Positions 16,040 through 24,881 of a DNA stretch of 64,000 nt are shown piece after piece; position 1 is the stretch's first letter, and each line of letters starts with the position of its first letter. The stretch comes from DASUPK01 sp963744105 (GTDB lineage: Bacteria > Actinomycetota > Thermoleophilia > Solirubrobacterales > 70-9), in assembly GCA_963744105.1 (NCBI GenBank), contig CAVUSJ010000006.1:476086-540085 (forward strand). Reading direction: 5' to 3'. A program made the translations under genes and the position numbers. The notes under the pieces were generated by a model, which saw only the letters and a program-made list of their open reading frames with translations, made no database searches and was not told the DNA's origin.

Positions 16040-16592
16040 GTGACACGTACTCGCCGCTGCGCGTGTCGACCCGGACCCTCTCGCCCTCCTCGATGAAGAG
16101 CGGAACCTGGACCGTCACGCCGGTCTCCAGCGTCGCGGGCTTCGTGCCGCCGCCCGAGGCCGTGTCGCCCTTCAGGCCCGGGTCCGTCTGCGTGATCGCG
16201 AGGTCGACCGCGCTCGGCGGCTGGGCACCGGCCGGGCGCTCGTCGACGAAGAGGAGGTCGACGTCGGAGTTCGGCGGGACCCACTTGAGCGCGTCGCCGA
16301 CCACCGACTTCGGGATTTCGACCTGGTCGTAGCTCTGGTTGTCCATGAAGACGGCGGCGTCGCCCGAGTCGTAGAGAAACTGCATCTTCCGGGTCTCCGT
16401 GCGGACCGGGCGGAACTTCTCACCGGCCTTGAAGGTCTTGTCGATCACGGCGCCGTCCTCGACACGCTTCAGCTTGGAGCGCACGAAGGCGCCGCCCTTG
16501 CCGGGCTTGACGTGCTGGAACTCGACGATCCGGAAGATCGTCCCGTCCACCTCGATGTGCGCGCCGTTCTTGAACTGGTTGGTCGAGATCAC
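16032..16592 (-). CDS. efp: translation elongation factor P
   Basis: A 186-residue EF-P, which rescues ribosomes stalled at consecutive prolines. The N-terminal KOW-like domain has ISTNQFKNGAHIEVDG and the tip loop KPGKGGAFVR, whose Lys is the position modified in some bacteria. Two OB domains follow, ending in GERVRVDTRSGEYVSRA. I chose GTG 16592; upstream sequence in frame to 16832 is not EF-P-like. In related genomes pepP usually precedes efp, but here pepP lies 14 kb away, on the other side of an accessory block. Confidence 0.96.
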   Translation of the reverse strand: MISTNQFKNGAHIEVDGTIFRIVEFQHVKPGKGGAFVRSKLKRVEDGAVIDKTFKAGEKFRPVRTETRKMQFLYDSGDAAVFMDNQSYDQVEIPKSVVGDALKWVPPNSDVDLLFVDERPAGAQPPSAVDLAITQTDPGLKGDTASGGGTKPATLETGVTVQVPLFIEEGERVRVDTRSGEYVSRA

Positions 16593-16620
16593 GACGGCGC
16601 AGGGTACAAGCCGTGGGGTG

Positions 16621-16887
16621 CTACGACGACGGCCGCCACCCGCTCTCGGCAAGCTCGGCGGCAACCTGCTCGGCCATTCCGCGGCGGTTGAGGACGCGAG
16701 CAAACGGGACTTTCCTAGCACGACACGCTTTGCCCACTCGCTCGGCGGCGAGCTCTGCAACCGGCTGGCCGTCGCTGAGGACGAAGCAGAGATCGGCCGG
16801 GTTGAGCACGCCGCCGACCGCGACGCGAGCAAGCTCCGGCCCCGCCCCGAGATCGGTGACGCTGAAGTCGAACCGGTCAGCGATCAA
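16621..16887 (-). CDS. hypothetical protein upstream of efp
   Basis: An 88-residue open frame starting at TTG 16887, with no strong ribosome-binding site. It is soluble and of mixed composition, with an Arg/Lys-rich middle (ERVGKACRARKVPFARVLNRR). It lies 28 nt upstream of efp on the same strand. I see no known domain. The frame is plausible, but its support is limited to position and length. Confidence 0.35.
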   Translation of the reverse strand: MIADRFDFSVTDLGAGPELARVAVGGVLNPADLCFVLSDGQPVAELAAERVGKACRARKVPFARVLNRRGMAEQVAAELAESGWRPSS

Positions 16888-17025
16888 GACGCCGGCGATC
16901 CCGCGTTAGGACGGGTCCCTTGCCTTTCAGTCGTGATCGGTACGAACCGGTTCTGTAGTAGACCCCTGCGAACAGGAGCCCTGGAAGAGAATGGGGGTGA
17001 GCAGCACCTTGCCCCGCGGCCGTTC

Positions 17026-18423
17026 CTAGGACGCTTCGCGCTCGAGGGCGTCGAGTTCGGGCTCGAATGCTTCGATGATCTTCTCGGGGTCGGGAACCAG
17101 CCCCGCATCCGACATCACGCCGAGGGTCACCTCGCCCGCGTAGCTGAAGATAGCCACGCTCATCGAGACCCCTCCGGAGCATGGCGCCCAAACGAGTACG
17201 CCGCGCACGGGGGTCCCCGCCATGTAGACCGGCTGCCGGGGCCCCGGCACGTTGGTCATCACTGCGCTGCCCTTGGTGGTGAAAAGGTCGACGAGCAGCT
17301 TCTCGATCTGCACCGGGGTCCTGCCGATCGCGTCTAGCACCCCGTAGGAGACCGCGCCCTCCGGAGAATGCTTGATCTCCTCCATCCGGCGGTGCACCTC
17401 ATCGAGCCTTTCGCGGCGGTCCTCGATCCCCACCGGGAGCGGCAGGAAGACGAGGCCGAAGCGGTTACCGAGGTCGGGCGGCAGCGGCTGATCCAGCGGC
17501 CGCAGGTTGAAGGGGACCAGCGCGGTCAGCTCCTTCACTGGCGCGTCGCGGCCGCCCAGGTAGCTGCGCAGCGCCCCGGCGACCGCGGTGAGCAGCACAT
17601 CGTTGACGGTAGTGCCGGTCCCGTGGCCGATCGCCTTCACTTCCTCGAGCGGGATCGGTGAGGACCAGGCGACGCGCTGCGCAACCCCCAGCTCGCCCTT
17701 CAGGGGAGTCCGCGGATCGGCGCCCATGAGCAGCTGCTTCGCCAGCGCCCCGGCGTCGGCGCGAGCCTCGGCGGCCAGATCACGCAGGTGGGAGGGGTGC
17801 CTTCCCACCTCGATCGCCTCGTGCGCGAGCGCCCCCGCCGCCCCGCGCGCAACAGAGACGGCGCTCTCGGCCGGGCGGGTCAGCGTTCTCAGGGGGCCGC
17901 CGCGCCGCTCGGCCCCTGCCGCCCCATCATCGAGCGGCGCGATTCCCGCGTCCGGCGACTCGTCGGTCAGTGAGAGCAGGACGCGGCCGAGCGCGATGCC
18001 GTCGGCGATGCAGTGGTGGATCCGGCCGACGAGCGCGGCGCCATCGCCGTAGCCGTCCACGAGCTGGAACTGCCAGAGGGGCTTCGAGCGGTCGAGGGGC
18101 CGGGCCATCAGGTCGGCGACGAAGGCCTGGAGCGCGGCGCGGTCGCCCGGTGGGGGAAGGGCGACGTGATCGAGGTGAAGGTCGAGGTGGAAATGCGGGT
18201 CGTCCTCCCAGTGCGGACCCGAGAGCGGCCCCTTCCCCTCCACGACCCGCTGGCGGAAGCGGGGAAACGGCTCGACCATGCGCTCCTTGATCCTCTCCCT
18301 CACGCCCTCCCAGTCCGGCGGCTGGTCGAACCACAGCACCCCGGTGATCACCATCAGGTTGGTTGGCCGGTCCATGTGCAGCCAGGCGGCGTCCGCGTGC
18401 GACATCCGCTGCGAGGTGGCCAT
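17026..18423 (-). CDS. wax ester synthase / acyl-CoA:diacylglycerol acyltransferase (WS/DGAT)
   Basis: A 465-residue O-acyltransferase that joins an acyl-CoA to a long-chain alcohol (wax ester) or to diacylglycerol (triacylglycerol) at the membrane or lipid droplet. The N-terminus has the family opening MSHADAAWLHMDRPTNLM. The catalytic HHxxxDG is RIHHCIADG, with His136, His137 and Asp141, and PLW lies at 115-117. The second-domain motif VNDVLLTAVAGALR is present. The C-terminus has FTTKGSAVMTNVPGP and MSVAIFSYAGEVTLG. The ATG lies 2 nt after the stop of adhE, so a shared transcript and translational coupling are very likely. The preferred acceptor, alcohol or diacylglycerol, cannot be read from sequence. 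Confidence 0.93.
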   Translation of the reverse strand: MATSQRMSHADAAWLHMDRPTNLMVITGVLWFDQPPDWEGVRERIKERMVEPFPRFRQRVVEGKGPLSGPHWEDDPHFHLDLHLDHVALPPPGDRAALQAFVADLMARPLDRSKPLWQFQLVDGYGDGAALVGRIHHCIADGIALGRVLLSLTDESPDAGIAPLDDGAAGAERRGGPLRTLTRPAESAVSVARGAAGALAHEAIEVGRHPSHLRDLAAEARADAGALAKQLLMGADPRTPLKGELGVAQRVAWSSPIPLEEVKAIGHGTGTTVNDVLLTAVAGALRSYLGGRDAPVKELTALVPFNLRPLDQPLPPDLGNRFGLVFLPLPVGIEDRRERLDEVHRRMEEIKHSPEGAVSYGVLDAIGRTPVQIEKLLVDLFTTKGSAVMTNVPGPRQPVYMAGTPVRGVLVWAPCSGGVSMSVAIFSYAGEVTLGVMSDAGLVPDPEKIIEAFEPELDALEREAS

Positions 18424-18425
18424 CG

Positions 18426-21036
18426 CTACGGGCGCCCTTCGAAGGCCGCTGCGAGCAGGGACGCCAGCTCTTCGAGCATCGGCATCCTCGGGTTGGTCCT
18501 GATGCTCGGGTCCGAGAACGCGCCCTTGACCAGGTCGGGCAGGGCGGCGTCGAACTCCTCTCTCGAGACGCCAGCGTCGGCCAGCGAGCGGGGCATGCCG
18601 ACCGCGTCGAGCAGCTCGTCAATGCGCCCGAACAAGCGAGCGCGCCGCTCGTCCATGTCGCTGCCGCCCAGTCCGAGCACCCAGCCCATCTGCGCGTACT
18701 TGTCCGGCGCCACGTAGGTCGAGTAGCCGGGCGCCGGCATGAACTTCGAGGGGATCGAGGCGTTGTAGCGCAGCACGTGGGGCAGGAAGATGCCGTTGGC
18801 GCGGCCGTGCGGGATCCCGAAGCGCGGCCCCGACCGCGTGCGCGAGCGCGTGGTTGACGCCGACGAAGGCATTGGAGAAGGCAAGGCCGGCGATTGTCGC
18901 CGCGTTTGACATCGCCGTTCGCACCTCGAGGTCGGAGCCGTTCTCGCAGGCGCGGGGCAGTGCGTCCATGATCAGGTTGATCGCCTGCATGCAGAAGGCG
19001 TCGGTGTAGGGAGAGGCGAAGATGGAGACGCCCGCCTCCAGGGCATGAGTGAGGGCGTCGACCCCGGTGTCAGCGGTGACGCTCGGCGGCATCGTCAGGG
19101 TCAGGGTCGGATCGACGATCGCGACGTCCGGGACCAGCGAGTAGTCGACCAGCGTCACCTTGCGCCCGCCGGCGCTGATCACGGTCGCCGGTGAGACCTC
19201 CGAGCCGGTCCCGGCGGTCGTGGGCAGCGCCAGCAGGCGGACGGTGTGCTCGACCTCCGGGTAGTGGGCGACCCGCTTGCGCGCGTCGAGGAAGGGCAGG
19301 GCCAGCTCCCGCAGCGAGACGTCGGGGCTCTCGTGGAAGAGCCGCATCGCCTTGGCCGCGTCGAGGACCGAGCCGCCCCCCACCGCGACGATGCAGTCGG
19401 CACCGAACTCGCCCAGCACCTCGGTGCCGGCCTGGATCTGCGCCTCGCTCGGCTCCGGGTGGAGGTCGGAGAAGACGTGGACGCTGGGCCCTTCGAGGTA
19501 ACGACGCACCTCATCGGCCACGCCTCGCGCCTCGCCGTCGATGTCGGTGACCAACAGAACCTGGGAGGCCTTGACCTCGCGCAGGGTCTCGATCGCGCCC
19601 GCGTTGAAGTAGGTGTCGGACGGGACCCGGAACCACTGGGGAGGCGCCTGGCGGCGCGAGACGGTCTTCACGTTGAGCAGGTTCCTGTAGTTGACGTTGT
19701 CGGTGGTGTTGGAGCCCCCCCAGGTGCCGCAGCCGAGCGAGAAGGTCGGGGTGAGCGAGTTGTAGATCCCGCCGAGGGCGCCGACAGCGGTGGGCGCGTT
19801 GACCAGGATGCGCCCGGTGCGGATCCTGCTGGCGAAGCGGTCGATCACTTCCTCGTCGGAGGCGTAGACGGCCGAGGTGTGCCCGAGCCCACCGTGCTCG
19901 GTGATCAGCTCGCAGGCGCTGACGCCGTGATCGACCGAGGGCGAGCGGACCAGTCCGAGGACGGGCATCAGCTTCTCCTGGATCAGCGGATGGTCGGCCA
20001 GCTCACCCAAGTCGGAGGGCAGCGGAGCCAGCAGCACCTTCACTCCCTCGTCCACCTCGAACCCACCCATCGCCCCGAGGTGGACGCAGGACTGACCGAG
20101 GGCGCGGGCGTCGACCCGCCCGTCCGGCTCGAAGGCGAGATCCGCGAGGGCCTCCACCTGCGCGGGATCGAGCAGCTGCCCTCCCAGGCGCTCGAACTCG
20201 CCGACCAGCTGGTCGTAGATCGCCTCGTCGACCACGCATGTCTGCTCCGCTGGGCAGATCACCGAGGCGTCGAAGGTCTTCGAGATCAGCATGTCGACGA
20301 CCGCCATGCCGACGTCGGCGCTGCGATGCAGGTAGACCGGGGCGTTCCCGGCGCCCACGCTGAGCGAGGGCTTGCCCGCGGCGTTGGCCGCCGCAACCGC
20401 CTTCGGGCCCCCGGTCGTCCAGATCAAGTCGACGCCGTCGTGATGGAAGAGGTATTGGGAGACGTCGAGCGTCGGGTCGGGGATGACCTGGAGTGCGTCG
20501 GGAGGCAGTCCAGCGGACTCGCCCGCATCCTGGAGGATCTCGACCGCCCGGACGGCGCAACCGGCCGCTCGCGCGGAGGGTCGGAAGATGATCGCGTTGC
20601 GGGTCTTGGCTGCGACGATCGACTTGAACAGGGCGGTCGAGGTCGGGTTGGTGATCGGCAACAGAGCCAGCACGACGCCAATCGGCTCGGCGACGTACTG
20701 GATGCCGTGCTTCGGGTCCTCCTCGATCACCCCCACCGAGGGCTTGTCCTTCAGGTAGTCGTAGAGGAACTCGGTGGCGATGTAGTTCTTGAGGACCTTG
20801 TCCTCGAGCACCCCGAACTGGGTCTCCTCCATCGCCAGCTGGGCGAGCTCGAAGGCGCTCTCCAGCCCGGCGACGACCATCGCCCAAACGATCTCGTCGA
20901 CCTGCTCCTGGTCGAGCCGCCGGAGGCTCTCCGCGGCCGCCTGAGCCCGGAGCACGAAGCCGTCCAGGCGATCGGCCTGCGCAGCGTCGACGACCTCAGC
21001 CGCCTGCGCTTCCGTGCTGGTCTGCGAGATCGCCAT
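18426..21036 (-). pseudogene. adhE: bifunctional aldehyde-alcohol dehydrogenase AdhE with a 1-nt frameshift
   Basis: AdhE reduces an acyl-CoA to the aldehyde in its N-terminal domain and to the alcohol in its C-terminal iron-dependent domain. The N-terminal CoA-acylating domain (residues 1-440) has catalytic Cys261 in SVICPAEQTC. The Fe-ADH domain has VAVGGGSVLDAAKAM and DALTHALEA. After VNHALAHAVGA the frame fails. The next frame continues exactly with RFGIPHGRANGIFLPHVL and runs to a normal AdhE end at 18426. One surplus G (sense strand C) at 18826-18827 accounts for this. Without it the protein would be about 869 residues, the family norm. The break falls between metal-ligand His residues, so the uncorrected product would lack alcohol dehydrogenase activity. 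It may be a sequencing error. Confidence 0.88.
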
Positions 21037-21215
21037 GACCGTCTCTCCTTCGACTTACCTTACGCCGGAAGAGGGCCGCTGGAAAGCTTCCGCCACCGCC
21101 GTGAAGGGGATAACGCTTCTGTCGGTCCTGCAGAGCCGGAAGCTGCGATGTGCAAGTTGTTCCGTTACAGAACTGGTTTCGTACTGATCAGGACGGAGAA
21201 GGCTGCGGCGTCGCG

Positions 21216-21995
21216 CTATCTAACGAGGTCGCGCCGGTCGACGAGCACGGTTCCGATTGAGGCGAGCAGAGCGGCGGCCGCCGTGACCCCGATGAACGAG
21301 AGCGGATCGATGCCGTTGTCGACTGCGTTGCCGTAGTAGCGGAAGACGGAGACGTAGCGGACTCCGTCAATGCTTGGATCGAGCCGGCCCATCAGATCGA
21401 TCACGTACATCGCTACCAACACTCCGGCGACCGAGCCCGTGACGACGTTGGTGCGCAGGGAGAAGCCAGTCACCACGATCCCGAGGGCTGCGGAGAGCAG
21501 CGCCAGCGGCCAGACATTGGCAAAGCCCGCAAGCGCGAGCCCGAAGGAGAGTCCGGCGCTCGTGATCAGGCTGCCGAGCAGGGTCAGAACCAGCGAGACC
21601 GCGAGGACGGCCCCCAACTCGACGGCCGTCGCGCAGAAGCCGGCGGCGACCAGGCCACGGCGAGAAATCGGCGCCGAGAGAAGAACATCCAGTCGTCCAC
21701 TCTCCGATGCGCCCGAGATCGCGCTGGCGATGGAGCGGACGGCGAGGTATCCGACCGCGAGCGGGACGATCAGGCTCAGCATTTCCGCGTGGAGGTACTG
21801 CTCGACGCTGGTCAGCTCGCCGATGCCGAAGGCTTCCTTGAGCGCAGTCGGGTAGTTGCTGATCGCCTTGGCGAGCGCATCCTCGACGGAGGGATAGATC
21901 CCGACGATGAACGCAGAGAAGAGGCCGATTGGCAGGCCCCAGGAGAGCAGGGAGCGGCGGCGCTCATGAAGCTGGGCGGCGACGAGCGCGATCAT
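21216..21995 (-). CDS. ABC transporter permease
   Basis: A 259-residue membrane protein with about six hydrophobic segments, the permease partner of the ATPase encoded immediately upstream (ATG overlapping its TGA). The first cytoplasmic part, AAQLHERRRSLLSWG, is typical of ABC-2-like exporter permeases, as is the ESGRLDVLLSAPISRRGLV stretch, the coupling region that contacts the ATPase. The exported substrate is unknown. The gene is followed by about 180 bp before adhE. Confidence 0.85.
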   Translation of the reverse strand: MIALVAAQLHERRRSLLSWGLPIGLFSAFIVGIYPSVEDALAKAISNYPTALKEAFGIGELTSVEQYLHAEMLSLIVPLAVGYLAVRSIASAISGASESGRLDVLLSAPISRRGLVAAGFCATAVELGAVLAVSLVLTLLGSLITSAGLSFGLALAGFANVWPLALLSAALGIVVTGFSLRTNVVTGSVAGVLVAMYVIDLMGRLDPSIDGVRYVSVFRYYGNAVDNGIDPLSFIGVTAAAALLASIGTVLVDRRDLVR

Positions 21996-22882
21996 GGGGC
22001 ACCGTCCTGGTAGTAGGTCAAGAAGACCTCCTCCAGCGTCGGACGGGCAAACTCGAGGTCGGCGACCGTGTGCCGGGCGATGGCCTTGATCACGGGATCC
22101 GGGTCGCCGACGAATCGGAAGGTGACCCGGCCGTCGGCGAACTCGAGGTCGGTGACGCCGGGACAGGTCCGCAGCTCGGCCGGGTCGATCCGCTCGGTGA
22201 ACTCGACCGAGGCCCGGCGGGGGGTCCGGGCAAGCAGATCGGCGACCCGCTCGACCGCGATCAGCTTTCCATCGCGGATGATCCCGACGCGGTCGCAGAC
22301 TCGCTCGACTTCATCGAGCTCGTGGGATGAGAGGAAGACGGCACAGCCGCGCTCGCGTTCCTCGCCCACCAAGGAGAGGAACTCCTCCTGCATCAGCGGA
22401 TCGAGTCCACTGGTCGGTTCATCGAGGATGAGCAGGTCCGGTCTGTGGAAGAGAGCGAGTATCAGGCCGACCTTCTGACGATTGCCGCGAGAGAGCTCCC
22501 CGAGCGGCCGCTCGAGGTCGGCGCGAAACCGCAACGCGAGCGACTCAGCCCAGCCCAGGTCCTGGACTCCCCGCAGACGTGCAAGCAGCGAGACCGCCTC
22601 ACGCCCGGTTGCGAGCTTCCCGTACCCGAAGTCCCCCGGCAGATTCCCGATCCGAGCGCGGATGGCGACGCTCTGCCGCCGACTGTCGAGGCCGAAGATC
22701 CGGGCACTCCCCCGCGTCGGGTGAAGCAGGTCGAGCAGCGTGCGAATCGTCGTCGTCTTCCCCGCTCCATTCGGGCCGAGGAAGCCGAAGACCTCGCCAT
22801 GCTCGACCGCCATGGTCACGTCCTCGACGCCGCGATGGCTGCCGTAGAACTTGGTCAGCCGGTCTGTCTCAATCGCAGGCAC
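21992..22882 (-). CDS. ABC transporter ATP-binding protein
   Basis: A 296-residue ATPase of the exporter type. Walker A is GPNGAGKTTT, the signature motif is the variant LSRGNRQKVG, Walker B is LLILDEPTSGLD, and the switch His lies in SSHELDEVERVCDR. The C-terminal 80 residues are the usual small extra domain of DrrA/CcmA-like ATPases. It forms a two-gene unit with the overlapping permease gene. Self-resistance or lipid export is possible, but nothing nearby identifies the substrate. Confidence 0.92.
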   Translation of the reverse strand: MPAIETDRLTKFYGSHRGVEDVTMAVEHGEVFGFLGPNGAGKTTTIRTLLDLLHPTRGSARIFGLDSRRQSVAIRARIGNLPGDFGYGKLATGREAVSLLARLRGVQDLGWAESLALRFRADLERPLGELSRGNRQKVGLILALFHRPDLLILDEPTSGLDPLMQEEFLSLVGEERERGCAVFLSSHELDEVERVCDRVGIIRDGKLIAVERVADLLARTPRRASVEFTERIDPAELRTCPGVTDLEFADGRVTFRFVGDPDPVIKAIARHTVADLEFARPTLEEVFLTYYQDGAP

Positions 22883-22934
22883 GAATCAATGCTCGCAAAG
22901 CGCAGTGCACCACCAAGCCGGACCTCTCGCACGA

Positions 22935-24881
22935 TCAGTCCCGCAGAGCGCGCAGTGCGTTCAGGATCACCGCCACGTCGATTCCCTCCTGCAGCAGTGC
23001 TCCCGCGACAGGGGAGATGTAGCCGAAGGCGGCGAAGCCCATCGCGACGAAGCTGAGCCCGAGTCCGGCGAGGACGCTCTGGCGCGCAATTGACAGGGAG
23101 CGCCGTCCTATGCGCACGGCGTCGGCCACGCGATCGATGCGGTCGACGGCGATCACCGCGTCGGCGGTCTCCGACGAGACCGTCGCGCCGACTCCTCCCA
23201 TCGCGATGCCGACGTCCGCCAGCGCCAGCGCAGGTGCGTCATTGACGCCGTCGCCCACCATCACCACGCCGCCGCCGTTGGCCAGCTCGCGAGCCTTGCG
23301 CACGACGTCGATCTTCTCCTCGGGTGAGCAGTCGGCGAAGACACGATCCACCCCGACCGACCTGCCCACGGCCTCGCCGACCGACCGCTGATCCCCGGTC
23401 ACGAGCGCGACATGCTCGATTCCGGCCCGTCGCAGGCTTGCCGTCAGCTCGCCCGCATCCTCCCGCAGCCGGTCCGCCATCAGGATCGCGCCCGCGAGTT
23501 CGCCGTCGACCCCGACCAGCACGCGGGCCAGCCCGGGCTCGTCCGAGTCATCGAACTGCTCTGCCGTGCTCTTCACTCCCGAGTACCCGCGGCGGCGCAA
23601 CCAGTCGCTGCTCCCGACCGCGACGCGATGGCCGGCCACCTGCCCCTCGATCCCCTGGCCGGGCTCTTCCACGACCTCCTCGGGAAAGGCAAGCTCCAGA
23701 CCGCGGGCCTCGGCACCGTGCACCAGGGCCTCCGCCAGGACGTGGGCCGAGAGCTGATCGACCGAGGCTCCGAATCTCAGGACGTCCTCGGAGCTGAGCC
23801 CATCGGCGCTGCGCACCAATCGGATCTCGGGACGGCCGTGGGTGAGCGTCCCAGTCTTGTCGAAGAGGACCGTGCGCGCCCGCCCCAGCTTCTCGATCGT
23901 GCCGCCGCCCTTGGCGATCACGCCGCGGCGTGCGGCGCGCGAGACGCCGGAGATCAGCGCCACCGGCGCGGCCAGGATGAGCGGACAGGGCGTCGCCACG
24001 ACGAGCACAGCGAGCGCCCGTACCGGGTCGCCACTCAGCGCCCAGGCCGCCCCGGCCACCGCGAGCGTGACCGGCAGCAGGATCGCCGCATAGCGGTCCG
24101 CCATGCGAACGAAGGGCGCCCGCTGGCGCTCTGCATCCTGGACCAGCCGGACGATGCCCGCATAGGCGCTCTCGGACGCCGTTCTCGTCGCCCGCAGGTC
24201 GAACGCATCGCCCGCGTTGAGCGTGCCGCTCGAGACCGTCGTCCCTCGCGAGTGTTCGACGGGCAATGGCTCCCCGGTCAGGGTCGACTCGTCGATCACC
24301 GCGTGCTCGCTCTGCACCGCGCCATCAACCGGAATGACCTCGCCCGCCCGCACCAGGATCCGGTCCCCGACGCCGATTTCCTCCACAGGGACCTCCTCGA
24401 GCTTGTCGCCTCGGCGCCTGTGCGCGATCCGCGGGGCGCGCTCCAGCAGCGCCGTGAGCTCGCGTCGTGCACGTCGCCCCGCAGCCGCCTCGAGCGCGTT
24501 GCCGCCGCTCAGCATCAGCGCGATCACCGCCCCGGCGAGGTATTCGCCCAGCGCCAGCGCCCCGACCATCGCCACCAGCGCGATCGCATCCACCCCGACG
24601 TCCCCCCGCATCACGCTCCGCAGCACGGACCAGCTCAGCGGGATCAGCGTCAGCACGATGGCCACGGCCCAGACCTTGTCCCCTGCGTCGCCGGGGTCGA
24701 AGATGTGGATCGCGCCGCCGAGCGCGAGAGCAAAGAGGATCAGCCCGACGACGACGTACGCCTCGGAGATCCCAAGCGAGGTCGCTCGGGAGCGCAGGGT
24801 GCCGAATCTTCGGCGAACGAGTGATCCGCCCCGGCGGATGCGCTCAGTCCGAGATCCGTCGGATGACGCGGTAGACGGCAT
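22935..24881 (-). CDS. P1B-type heavy-metal translocating ATPase
   Basis: A 648-residue cation pump. It lacks an N-terminal HMA metal-binding domain and starts directly with membrane helices (about 30-110). The actuator domain has DESTLTGEPLPV. The transmembrane metal site reads ATPCPLILAAPVA, a TPCP variant rather than the CPC of copper pumps or the SPC of cobalt pumps. The phosphorylation site is DKTGTLTHG, and MVGDGVNDAPALALADVG is the hinge. The ATG chosen at 24881 overlaps the end of the beta-lactamase-family gene by 38 nt; other starts are possible. Metal specificity is not predictable from the motif alone. Confidence 0.9.
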   Translation of the reverse strand: MPSTASSDGSRTERIRRGGSLVRRRFGTLRSRATSLGISEAYVVVGLILFALALGGAIHIFDPGDAGDKVWAVAIVLTLIPLSWSVLRSVMRGDVGVDAIALVAMVGALALGEYLAGAVIALMLSGGNALEAAAGRRARRELTALLERAPRIAHRRRGDKLEEVPVEEIGVGDRILVRAGEVIPVDGAVQSEHAVIDESTLTGEPLPVEHSRGTTVSSGTLNAGDAFDLRATRTASESAYAGIVRLVQDAERQRAPFVRMADRYAAILLPVTLAVAGAAWALSGDPVRALAVLVVATPCPLILAAPVALISGVSRAARRGVIAKGGGTIEKLGRARTVLFDKTGTLTHGRPEIRLVRSADGLSSEDVLRFGASVDQLSAHVLAEALVHGAEARGLELAFPEEVVEEPGQGIEGQVAGHRVAVGSSDWLRRRGYSGVKSTAEQFDDSDEPGLARVLVGVDGELAGAILMADRLREDAGELTASLRRAGIEHVALVTGDQRSVGEAVGRSVGVDRVFADCSPEEKIDVVRKARELANGGGVVMVGDGVNDAPALALADVGIAMGGVGATVSSETADAVIAVDRIDRVADAVRIGRRSLSIARQSVLAGLGLSFVAMGFAAFGYISPVAGALLQEGIDVAVILNALRALRD

